Positions 14,762-22,594 of a stretch of 22,594 nt of DNA are shown here, piece after piece. Within the stretch, counting starts at the first letter, position 1. Every line of letters starts with the position of its first letter. A program made the position numbers and the translations under genes. The stretch comes from an uncultured Prevotella sp. (GTDB lineage Bacteria; Bacteroidota; Bacteroidia; Bacteroidales; Bacteroidaceae). The stretch spans positions 1 to 22,594 of the forward strand of contig CAAGFF010000221.1 in the NCBI GenBank assembly GCA_900769055.1, in the 5' to 3' direction. Below the pieces are notes generated by a model that was not told the origin of the DNA, searched no databases, and saw only the letters and a program-made list of their open reading frames with translations.

Positions 14762-15457
14762 ATGACTGTAGTCTACGAGGATAACCACATAATAATAGTC
14801 TTCAAGGAGAGTGGAGAAATTGTCCAGGGAGACAAGACGGGCGACAAGCCATTGTCCGAGACGGTTAAGGAATATATTAAAGAGAAGTACAACAAGCCAG
14901 GAAACGTATTCCTCGGCGTGGTACACCGCCTTGACCGGCCCGTATCTGGTCTTGTTTTATTTGCCAAGACCTCAAAAGCCCTTACCCGTCTCAACGAGAT
15001 GTTCCGCAACGGCGATATCCACAAAACCTACTGGGCGATAACCCAGCAGGCACCGGAGCAAACGGAGGGACAACTCATCAACTGGCTCGTTCGCAACGAG
15101 AAACAGAACAAGACCTACGTATACAACCGTGAGGTTCCAAACTCCAAAAAGGCCATTCTCAACTATCGTCTTCTAAGCTCCACAGTCCACTACAGTCTTC
15201 TGGAAGTGCAGCTGCTTACAGGACGTCATCATCAGATAAGAAGTCAGCTGGCACACATGGGATGTACTATTAAAGGAGACCTGAAATACGGAGCGAAACG
15301 CTCAAATCCCGATGGCGGCATAAGCCTTCTTGCACATCACGTAGCTTTCACACACCCCGTATCAAAAGAACCTATCTCCGTCTATTCGCCACTTCCCCCA
15401 GACAATCTGTGGACGGCACTTGCCAACGGAGCATCACAAAAACAGCATAGCTCATGA
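14762..15457 (+). CDS. RluA-family pseudouridine synthase
   Basis: Isomerises specific uridines to pseudouridine in rRNA or tRNA. The 231-residue protein is a stand-alone catalytic domain without an N-terminal S4 domain. It shows the RluA-family signature HRLDRPVSG with catalytic Asp58, and the downstream GRHHQIRSQLAHMG motif that shapes the active site. Which RNA position it modifies cannot be told, so I give no symbol. The ATG at 14762 follows the REPIN-like repeat by 24 bases. The stop overlaps the start of the tamB gene (ATGA), so the enzyme is translated with an outer-membrane assembly system, a link that may be only organisational. Confidence 0.92.
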   Translation: MTVVYEDNHIIIVFKESGEIVQGDKTGDKPLSETVKEYIKEKYNKPGNVFLGVVHRLDRPVSGLVLFAKTSKALTRLNEMFRNGDIHKTYWAITQQAPEQTEGQLINWLVRNEKQNKTYVYNREVPNSKKAILNYRLLSSTVHYSLLEVQLLTGRHHQIRSQLAHMGCTIKGDLKYGAKRSNPDGGISLLAHHVAFTHPVSKEPISVYSPLPPDNLWTALANGASQKQHSS

Positions 15458-18400
15458 AGAAAATTTTCAGACGCATAGGTATAGCTGTACTGATACCGGT
15501 GCTGCTGCTTGTCATATTGTTCTCATTGTTTTACTTCCCCCCATTCCAGAATTGGGCAGTAAGACAAGTAGCTGAGTATGCGTCTGAGAAAACAGGCATG
15601 GATATTTCTGTTGAGCGTGTCCGCCTCGCATTTCCACTCGACCTCAGCGTTGAAGGAGTAAAAGTCATAAAGCCCGACAACAACCGTCGCGACACCATCG
15701 CCAACATCGGCAACACCATTGTCGATATACAAATACTGCCACTTCTCAGCCAAAACGTGGTGATAGACCAGTTGTCATTTGAGGAGATGAGTGTCAACAC
15801 CGACGGTTTCATAGCCCAGGCAGTAATAAAGGGGCATATTGGGAGCCTTGCTTTGCAGTCACATGGCATAGATCTTGCAGCAGAGACCGTAGCACTTGAC
15901 AACATCTCTATAAACGATGCGATTGTAGACATTGCAATGACCGACAGCGTTGTTGAGGACACATCGACAAGCGAGAACTTCTGGAAGATTGATGTCGGAC
16001 AGCTTGCCATCCACCATACTGATATTTCATTCCGCACATTCGGCGACAGCATGGTTGTCAGATCGGGCATAGAACGTCTCGTTGTTGAAGAAGGCCACTT
16101 CGACCTTCACAAGTCGCTGTACCAAGTCGGCAAAGCAGAATGGATAGGTGGAACGCTGTGCTACGATGACACATATTCACCAAAGACACAGGGCTTTGAC
16201 CCCAGCCATCTGAAACTTACCAATATATCAGTCAACCTTAAAGATATCTATTACTGTGACCCGAAGATATCAGCAAACATCTGCGGTTGCTCGTTCAACG
16301 AGAAGAGTGGTCTGACTCTTAAAGAGATAGCCGGAAACATAAATGTCGACTCTACAAAAGTGCGGCTGCCGGACTTCAGCGTCAAGACAGAACACTCCTC
16401 ACTCACGACTAAGCTGGTCATGGACCTCAACACCTTCGACAGCATAGCCCCAGGCAAGTTGCACGCCACTGTGCACGGCTCGTTCGGCAAGTCCGACCTC
16501 ATGCTGTTCCTTGCAGACATGCCTTCCGATTTCATCCGTCGCTGGCCAGAGCAGCCTCTTGCCATAAATGCCATAATGAGCGGCAACATGGAGAAGATGA
16601 GCATTGACGAGATTGTTGTGAGTCTTCCTACCGCCTTCAATGCCAAGGCCACGGGCTTTGCCGCCAACATCAGCGATATGAGCAAGCTTGCAGCTCAAGC
16701 CGACATTGAGGCATCAACACAGAACATGAGCTTCGTCACAGCCTTGCTCGACAAGGAAGTTGCTGCAAAGATACGAATACCGGCGGGCATCGGACTAAAA
16801 GCCCGTGTAAATGCCGACGGCAGCAAGTATTCTACCAACTTCAAGCTTAGCGAGGGTGGTGGCAACATTAGCGGCAAAGCATCCATAGACCTCAGCTCAG
16901 ACAGGTACATGGCACAGCTGTCTGCCAACAGGCTTCCACTCCAGCACTTTGTCACGGGCATGGGACTGTCCTCACTCACCGCCAAGGCAGACATCAGTGG
17001 CCGTGGCTTCGACTTCCTGTCACCAAAGACAAGTATGGATGCCGATGTAGACCTCACCCACTTCTCAATAGCAGGCTACAGCCTTGACGGCATCAGGGGC
17101 AACGCACGGATGAGCAACGGACTCGCACACGCAACCATAGACAGCGACAACAAACTGCTGAACGGCCATATAGGCGTTGATGCCATGACCAATGGCAACA
17201 AGCTCAGCGCTACTTTGGCATGTCAGTTCTCCGAGCTTGACCTATACAAGCTTGGCATGGTGGAAAGCCCACTCAACGTATCAATGTGTACACACCTTGA
17301 CATGAGCACCAACCTCAACGACACGCATACCATACAAGGCTCAATTGGCGACATCGTACTACAGGACAACGATGGCATCTACCGTCCGGAAGACATCGAC
17401 ATGGACGTAATACTGCGTCCCGACACCACACATGCCATAGTCGGCTGCGGCGATTTCTACCTCAACATGGATGCCTGCGGCAGCTATGAAGGTCTGCTTG
17501 CGGCCATTGGCAACGTCAGCGAAGAGGTAACAAGGCAGATGGACGAGCGATACATTGACCAGCCAAGACTGCGCGAGCGTTTGCCATTGGCCAGTATCAA
17601 ACTGAACTCAGGCTCAGAGAATATTGTAGCCCGACTGCTTAAGCGGTACAATATTGGCTGCGGCTCGTTGACCATGGACATGACCTCATCGCCCACCGAT
17701 GGACTTAACGGATATATGAAAGCTAACTCCATGACAGTTAGCGATATTCTTGTCGACACTGCCAGCTTTGTCATATTCTCTGATAGCTCAAACGTGAGCT
17801 ACCGCATGCAGGTGCACAACAACAAGGATAACCCCAACTACATTTTCAACGCCATTGTCGAAGGCACGCTCACCGAAAAGGGAACTACCATCAAGTCAAG
17901 GCTATACGACTGGAAGGACCGTCTGGGACTGTCAAGCGACATGTCGGCAGCTATGGAAGAGAACGGACTGAAAGTAGCATTCATTGGCGACGGTCCCGTA
18001 CTGGGCTATAAGAAGTTCGCCGTAAACAAGGACAACTATCTGTTCCTGAGCGAGGACAAGCGAGTATCGGCAGACCTGAAGCTCAAGGCTTCCGATGGTA
18101 CAGGACTACAGGTTTACACCAACGACGAGAATACTGATGCCCTGCAGGACATAACGCTCAGCGTCAACAAGCTCGACCTTGACGACATATTCGCCATACT
18201 TCCTTTCACGCCAAACATGACGGGCATTCTCGATGGCGACTTCCACGCCATCCAAACTCCCGATGAGCTGACCGTATCATCATCGCTGACCGTATCAGAC
18301 ATGATTTACGAGGGATGCAAGATGGGCGATGTGGGAACAGAATTCACATACATGCCTCTCAGCAATGGTTCTCATTCTGTAGACGGCATAATGATACACA

Positions 18401-20061
18401 ACGGACAGGAGATAGGAACACTGAACGGAACCTACGCCTCCGAAGGCGATGGTTTCCTCAATGCCACACTCTCGCTTGCCAGGGCTCCGTTGTCTTTGGT
18501 CAATGGTTTCATCCCCGACCAGCTATTTGGCTTCAAGGGGTACTGCGAAGGTGACCTAAACGTAAAAGGCTCTTTGTCACAACCGCAGGTCAACGGCGAG
18601 TTGTACCTCGACTCAGCCTACATCTTCAGTCTGCCTTATGGTGTGGAGATGCGCTTCGACAACGACCCTGTGACCATAAGCGGCAGCAGACTTCTACTGG
18701 AGAACTTCGAGATGTACTCACACAGCGAGAAACCGCTCACCACATCGGGATATGTTGACTTCTCCAACTTCGACAACATGTATGCCGACATACGCATGAG
18801 GGCAGACAACTTCCTAATCATCGATGCCAAGGAGAACAGCCGCTCTGAGGCATTCGGAAAGGCATACGTCAACTTCTACGGACGCATGCAGGGGCCTGTA
18901 GAGAACCTTAGCCTGCGCGGCAAGCTCGACATCCTCGGTTCTACCGACATGACATACATACTTCGCGACAGTCCCATCACCACTGACAACCAGCTTGATG
19001 ACCTTGTGAAGTTCACCAACTTTGCCGACTCTACGGAGATGTCGGTAACACGTCCGCCGCTTTCTGGCTTCAACATGGATCTGACGATGAGCGTAAATGA
19101 GAGCGCGCATATTCTCTGTGCCCTCAACGCCAACAAGTCAAACTACATCGACCTCATAGGTGGCGGTGACCTGCGTATGCAGTACGATGCCATAGACGGT
19201 CTGTCGCTACGTGGCCGCTATACGTTGAACAACGGTGAGATGAAATACTCTCTGCCTGTGATACCGCTCAAGACATTCGTAATCCAGGATGGAAGCTACG
19301 TTGAGTTCACTGGTGACCCCATGAACCCAAGGCTCAACATCACGGCCCTTGAGACAACAAAGGCTGCTGTCTCTGATGATGGAGGTGGCACACGTTCTGT
19401 GGAGTTCAACTGTGGCGTAATAATAACAAAGACGCTTAACGACATGGGACTGGAGTTTGTTATATATGCTCCGCAGGACATGACGCTAACCAACCAGCTC
19501 AACACCATGAGCATTGAGGAACGGGGCAAGCTGGCTGTTACCATGCTGACAACTGGAATGTATCTTGCCGATGGCAACACCAACAGCTTCTCCATGAACT
19601 CCGCTCTCAGCGCATTCCTCCAAAACCAGATTAACGGCATAGCAGGCAACGCACTGCGCACGCTCGACCTGAGTTTCGGACTCGACAACACCACCGATGC
19701 CAGCGGCAACACACGTACAGACTACTCATTCAAGTTCTCGAAGCGTTTCTGGAACAACAGACTTCGCATCATCGTTGGCGGTAAGCTGTCTACAGGCTCC
19801 GACGTGTCCAACCAGAACGAGTCGTTCTTCAATAACGTTCAGTTTGAATACAGGCTAAACGAAAGCTCCACACAATATCTCAACCTCTTCTACAACCGCG
19901 ACAGCTACGACTGGCTCGAAGGCAACATTGGTGAATATGGAGGAGGTTTCATCTGGAGACGCAAGCTGCGTACCTTCGGCGACATATTCCGCCTAAAGGA
20001 CACCTCAAGCATACTGCCCCTTACGCAGCCTGCCGACACCACTAAAGCTAAAACAGAATGA
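15454..20061 (+). CDS. tamB: TamB/DUF490-type translocation and assembly protein
   Basis: A 1535-residue envelope protein. A single N-terminal membrane anchor (about residues 9-28) is followed by a very long repetitive beta-rich region, as in AsmA-like TamB proteins that form a hydrophobic groove spanning the periplasm. The C-terminal DUF490 (TamB) domain covers roughly residues 1050-1510; recognisable pieces are GKLAVTMLTTGMYL and the near-terminal FSKRFWNNRLRIIVGGKLS. TamB proteins act with a TamA-type Omp85 protein in outer-membrane protein assembly, and the family is also implicated in phospholipid transport to the outer membrane. Both junctions are ATGA overlaps, with the pseudouridine synthase upstream and the TamL-like gene downstream, which supports a TamB-TamL pair made in balanced amounts. 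Confidence 0.93.
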   Translation: MKKIFRRIGIAVLIPVLLLVILFSLFYFPPFQNWAVRQVAEYASEKTGMDISVERVRLAFPLDLSVEGVKVIKPDNNRRDTIANIGNTIVDIQILPLLSQNVVIDQLSFEEMSVNTDGFIAQAVIKGHIGSLALQSHGIDLAAETVALDNISINDAIVDIAMTDSVVEDTSTSENFWKIDVGQLAIHHTDISFRTFGDSMVVRSGIERLVVEEGHFDLHKSLYQVGKAEWIGGTLCYDDTYSPKTQGFDPSHLKLTNISVNLKDIYYCDPKISANICGCSFNEKSGLTLKEIAGNINVDSTKVRLPDFSVKTEHSSLTTKLVMDLNTFDSIAPGKLHATVHGSFGKSDLMLFLADMPSDFIRRWPEQPLAINAIMSGNMEKMSIDEIVVSLPTAFNAKATGFAANISDMSKLAAQADIEASTQNMSFVTALLDKEVAAKIRIPAGIGLKARVNADGSKYSTNFKLSEGGGNISGKASIDLSSDRYMAQLSANRLPLQHFVTGMGLSSLTAKADISGRGFDFLSPKTSMDADVDLTHFSIAGYSLDGIRGNARMSNGLAHATIDSDNKLLNGHIGVDAMTNGNKLSATLACQFSELDLYKLGMVESPLNVSMCTHLDMSTNLNDTHTIQGSIGDIVLQDNDGIYRPEDIDMDVILRPDTTHAIVGCGDFYLNMDACGSYEGLLAAIGNVSEEVTRQMDERYIDQPRLRERLPLASIKLNSGSENIVARLLKRYNIGCGSLTMDMTSSPTDGLNGYMKANSMTVSDILVDTASFVIFSDSSNVSYRMQVHNNKDNPNYIFNAIVEGTLTEKGTTIKSRLYDWKDRLGLSSDMSAAMEENGLKVAFIGDGPVLGYKKFAVNKDNYLFLSEDKRVSADLKLKASDGTGLQVYTNDENTDALQDITLSVNKLDLDDIFAILPFTPNMTGILDGDFHAIQTPDELTVSSSLTVSDMIYEGCKMGDVGTEFTYMPLSNGSHSVDGIMIHNGQEIGTLNGTYASEGDGFLNATLSLARAPLSLVNGFIPDQLFGFKGYCEGDLNVKGSLSQPQVNGELYLDSAYIFSLPYGVEMRFDNDPVTISGSRLLLENFEMYSHSEKPLTTSGYVDFSNFDNMYADIRMRADNFLIIDAKENSRSEAFGKAYVNFYGRMQGPVENLSLRGKLDILGSTDMTYILRDSPITTDNQLDDLVKFTNFADSTEMSVTRPPLSGFNMDLTMSVNESAHILCALNANKSNYIDLIGGGDLRMQYDAIDGLSLRGRYTLNNGEMKYSLPVIPLKTFVIQDGSYVEFTGDPMNPRLNITALETTKAAVSDDGGGTRSVEFNCGVIITKTLNDMGLEFVIYAPQDMTLTNQLNTMSIEERGKLAVTMLTTGMYLADGNTNSFSMNSALSAFLQNQINGIAGNALRTLDLSFGLDNTTDASGNTRTDYSFKFSKRFWNNRLRIIVGGKLSTGSDVSNQNESFFNNVQFEYRLNESSTQYLNLFYNRDSYDWLEGNIGEYGGGFIWRRKLRTFGDIFRLKDTSSILPLTQPADTTKAKTE

Positions 20062-22358
20062 GACATCACCACCAACCGCTTATCATATCGCTGTTTCTCT
20101 GCGGCCTGCTTCTCACGGCATGCTCCACAACCAGCGACATACCCGAGGGCGACAGGCTGTACACAGGTCTGAAGGCCATCGAGTATAAGGACTATGAGCG
20201 CAACTCTCACTTCCTGTCCACACAGGAGGAGATAGAGGCCGCACTGGCCTGTGCTCCCAATGGTGCCCTGCTTGGAAGCAGCTACTACCGTACTCCATTC
20301 CCCTACAGTCTCTGGATATGGAACGCCTTCCATGACTCTGAATCGGGGTTGGGACGCTGGATGTCAAAGACATTTGGTAACGAGCCTGTGCTGATGAGTT
20401 GGGTAAACCCCGCTCTGCGCGCATCCGTAGCACAGTCGCAACTGCGCAATCACGGCTACTTCCGCGGTAGCGTCGACTATGACGAGATTGTTAGCCAGAA
20501 CGGGAAAGAGGCAAAGATTGCATACACAGTAAACTGCGGCCACCTGTTCACCATCGACAGCTTAAAGTACTCAAACTTCCCATTCGATGCCGACACGCTT
20601 ATAGCAGCACACGCTGACGAAAGCAAGCTCAAGAAAGGTGTGGCCTTTGATGTGGCATCGCTCGATGCTGAGCGCACGCGCATCAGCACCCTGTTCCGAA
20701 ACAATGGCTACTACTATTATCAGCCCAGCTACGTATCATATCTGGCCGACACGGTGAATATCCCCGGAAAAGTGCAACTCGACATGCAGCTTGCAGACGA
20801 CCTGCCCGACAAGGCTATGCACAAATGGTACATTGGCAACATCCGCATCAACCTACAACGAAGCTACATGGAGGAACTAAAGGACTCCATTAACCGCAGA
20901 CGCTTCACAGCATATTACAACGGCAAGAGGGTGCCCGTACGTCCAAGGGTAATCCTCAGCGACCTGAAGTTACGCCCCAAGCAGCCATACAGCTACGCCA
21001 ACCATCAGGAGTCAAACAACAAGATTACCGGTACGGGAATGTTCTCGTCGGTAGACTTCCAGTTCACCCCCCGTGATACGTCTGCCCTATGCGATACTCT
21101 CGACCTTACGCTGAACTGCGTCTTCGACAAGCCATACGACTTCTATGTAGAGACAAACTTCAAGGGCAAGACCAACGGTCGAATGGGTCCGCAAATGGTA
21201 GTGGGTTTTGCCAAGCGAAATGCCTTCAGGGGAGGCGAGAAACTCGACATCAACCTCAATGGCTCCTTCGATTGGCAAACAGGACATGCTGCATCGGGCT
21301 CGGCAGACAACGTACACTCCTATCAGTACGGTATCGATGCCTCTGTGGAATTTCCACGTCTGCTCATTCCTTTCCTGCCTCGCCGACGCTACAAGGTTAC
21401 TCCATCGACTCTCGTCAAGGCATCTTCGAGCGTCATCAACCGTGCAGGCTACTTCAAGCGCCACGTAGTATCAGGTGAGCTTACCTATACCTTCCAGACA
21501 TCTGAGCAGTCGCTGCATCAGTTCTCACCCCTTATATTGCAATACGACTATATGTCGAGCCATTCGGCAAAGTTCGACTCAGTGCTCAATACAAGCGCCT
21601 ACCTGCAAGTATCCATGAAGGACCAGTTTGTTCCCAAGATGAGGTACTCGTACATCTATACCAGCCCACTGAGCTACCGCAACCCTATCTTCTGGCAGAC
21701 AACAATCAGTGAGGCCGGCAACATCCTTTCGGCAGGCTACGCTGCTTTCGGACACAAATGGAACGACAAGGACAAGAAGATGTTCAAGAACCCGTATGCA
21801 CAGTTCATGAAAATAGAAACCGAATGGCGCAAGACGTGGCAGCTCAACGAGCACGATCAGTTTGTGGCACATGCCAGTGCGGGAGCCATCTGGAGTTACG
21901 GCAACTCCACCACAGCACCATACAACGAGCAACTATACGTGGGAGGAGCCAACAGCATACGCGCATTCACCATTAGGTCTGTAGGACCAGGAGCATATCT
22001 GCCCACAGAGGCAACATCGTCATACCTCGACCAGACAGGCGACCTGAAACTGCTCTTCAACCTCGAATACCGTCCACGGTTGTTCGACAACCTCTATGGA
22101 GCCATATTCCTCGATGCAGGAAACGTATGGTCGCTAAAGGATGACGACTACCGGCCCGACAGCAAGTTCAAGTTTAAGAACATGTTCCAGCAGATGGCCG
22201 TAGGCACAGGTGTGGGTCTGCGCTACGACCTCGACTACTTCGTCATACGCGTAGACTGGGGAATTGGTCTCCACCTGCCATACAAGAGTGGGTTCTACAA
22301 CCTCCCGAACTTTAAGGACAGCCAGAGCCTGCATCTCGCCATCGGATACCCGTTCTGA
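20058..22358 (+). CDS. tamL: TamL-like lipoprotein of the Omp85/BamA-TamA superfamily
   Basis: Outer-membrane Omp85 protein of 766 residues, the partner expected for TamB. Unlike proteobacterial TamA it has a lipoprotein signal: the lipobox LTAC ends at Cys22, so the N-terminus is lipidated, as described for TamL of Bacteroidetes/Chlorobi. POTRA-like periplasmic sequence runs to about residue 380 (for example NHGYFRGSVDYD and NNGYYYYQPSYV), then the beta-barrel to the end. The conserved Omp85 barrel-loop motif, usually VRGF or VRGY, appears as IRAF (634-637) in GGANSIRAF. The last residue is Phe (IGYPF), the usual outer-membrane insertion signal. The start overlaps the tamB stop (ATGA). Confidence 0.92.
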   Translation: MRHHHQPLIISLFLCGLLLTACSTTSDIPEGDRLYTGLKAIEYKDYERNSHFLSTQEEIEAALACAPNGALLGSSYYRTPFPYSLWIWNAFHDSESGLGRWMSKTFGNEPVLMSWVNPALRASVAQSQLRNHGYFRGSVDYDEIVSQNGKEAKIAYTVNCGHLFTIDSLKYSNFPFDADTLIAAHADESKLKKGVAFDVASLDAERTRISTLFRNNGYYYYQPSYVSYLADTVNIPGKVQLDMQLADDLPDKAMHKWYIGNIRINLQRSYMEELKDSINRRRFTAYYNGKRVPVRPRVILSDLKLRPKQPYSYANHQESNNKITGTGMFSSVDFQFTPRDTSALCDTLDLTLNCVFDKPYDFYVETNFKGKTNGRMGPQMVVGFAKRNAFRGGEKLDINLNGSFDWQTGHAASGSADNVHSYQYGIDASVEFPRLLIPFLPRRRYKVTPSTLVKASSSVINRAGYFKRHVVSGELTYTFQTSEQSLHQFSPLILQYDYMSSHSAKFDSVLNTSAYLQVSMKDQFVPKMRYSYIYTSPLSYRNPIFWQTTISEAGNILSAGYAAFGHKWNDKDKKMFKNPYAQFMKIETEWRKTWQLNEHDQFVAHASAGAIWSYGNSTTAPYNEQLYVGGANSIRAFTIRSVGPGAYLPTEATSSYLDQTGDLKLLFNLEYRPRLFDNLYGAIFLDAGNVWSLKDDDYRPDSKFKFKNMFQQMAVGTGVGLRYDLDYFVIRVDWGIGLHLPYKSGFYNLPNFKDSQSLHLAIGYPF

Positions 22359-22360
22359 TG

Positions 22361-22540
22361 AATTAGGAGTTTGGAATTTTGAATTATGAGTTATGAGTTG
22401 TTGCTCTCCGAGCAATTAGGAATTTTGAATTATGAATTGGTGTTTAGGAGTTGCAGAACAATTTATAACTTGTAACTCATAATTCATAATCGCAGCGAAG
22501 CGAGAACAATTCAAAACTCTTAATTCATAATTCAAAACTT
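22361..22540. repeat. AT-rich intergenic repeats in opposing orientation
   Basis: Variants of AATTTTGAATTATGAATT occur on the + strand near 22374-22438 and in reverse near 22477-22540. TTTTGAATTATGAATT (22423-22438) and its exact reverse complement (22522-22537) form a 16-bp inverted repeat. The region downstream of tamL is non-coding; the repeats could fold into a large cruciform or RNA stem and may act as a transcription end. Confidence 0.6.
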
Positions 22541-22557
22541 AAAAAAATCGCTGTTTC

Positions 22558-22589
22558 TTTATGGGTTAGCGAAAAAAGTGTTATCTTTG
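22558..22589 (+). promoter_or_regulatory. Promoter reading out of the window
   Basis: TATCTTTG (22582-22589), followed by CA, matches the Bacteroidetes -7 box. TTTA at 22558-22561, 20 bp upstream, is a one-mismatch -33 box. It should drive a gene beyond the right edge. Confidence 0.6.
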
Positions 22590-22594
22590 CATTG

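Noticed and set aside
22361..22540. A CRISPR array
   Set aside because: The repeats are short, AT-rich, irregularly spaced and in both orientations, without unique spacers of constant length; no cas genes are present.

Overview
The window looks like a chromosomal segment of a Bacteroidales bacterium, most likely Prevotella or a close relative. The reasons are the gene families (a DPP IV-type S9 peptidase, an S37-type peptidase, a DUF2723 protein coupled to a NodB-type deacetylase, and a TamB partnered with a lipoprotein TamA-like 'TamL'), Bacteroidetes-type promoters (TTTG, about 20 bp, TAnnTTTG), and the general lack of Shine-Dalgarno sites. Nearly all genes lie on the + strand. The one clear exception is an initiator tRNA on the - strand.

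Region by region: (1) 1-3002 holds the 3' part of a DPP IV-like dipeptidyl peptidase and a complete secreted S37-family peptidase, which suggests peptide feeding. (2) 3079-7401 holds purD, an unrecognised polytopic membrane protein, a YqaA/DedA-like membrane protein, a zinc/manganese-type binding lipoprotein and its ATPase; no permease gene follows. (3) 7537-12698 starts at a clear promoter and contains the large DUF2723 GT-C-type protein, a NodB-fold deacetylase, queG and a small unknown protein. An intrinsic-terminator-like hairpin sits inside the first codons of queG. (4) 12699-13141 has no protein gene. It holds a structured unexplained tract, a - strand terminator, tRNA-fMet and its promoter, and then a TetR promoter overlapped by a palindrome that looks like an operator. 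(5) 13142-14605 holds a TetR regulator and fabG. (6) 14622-14737 is a large REPIN-like inverted repeat. (7) 14762-22358 is a tightly overlapping RluA-type pseudouridine synthase, TamB and TamL. (8) 22359-22594 holds AT-rich inverted repeats and a promoter pointing out of the window.

Most of the content is housekeeping or envelope biogenesis. I found no convincing new defence, mobile or biosynthetic system. The points most worth a second look are the terminator inside queG, the candidate TetR operator, the unusual initiator tRNA, the metal-transport pair without a permease, and the REPIN-like element.
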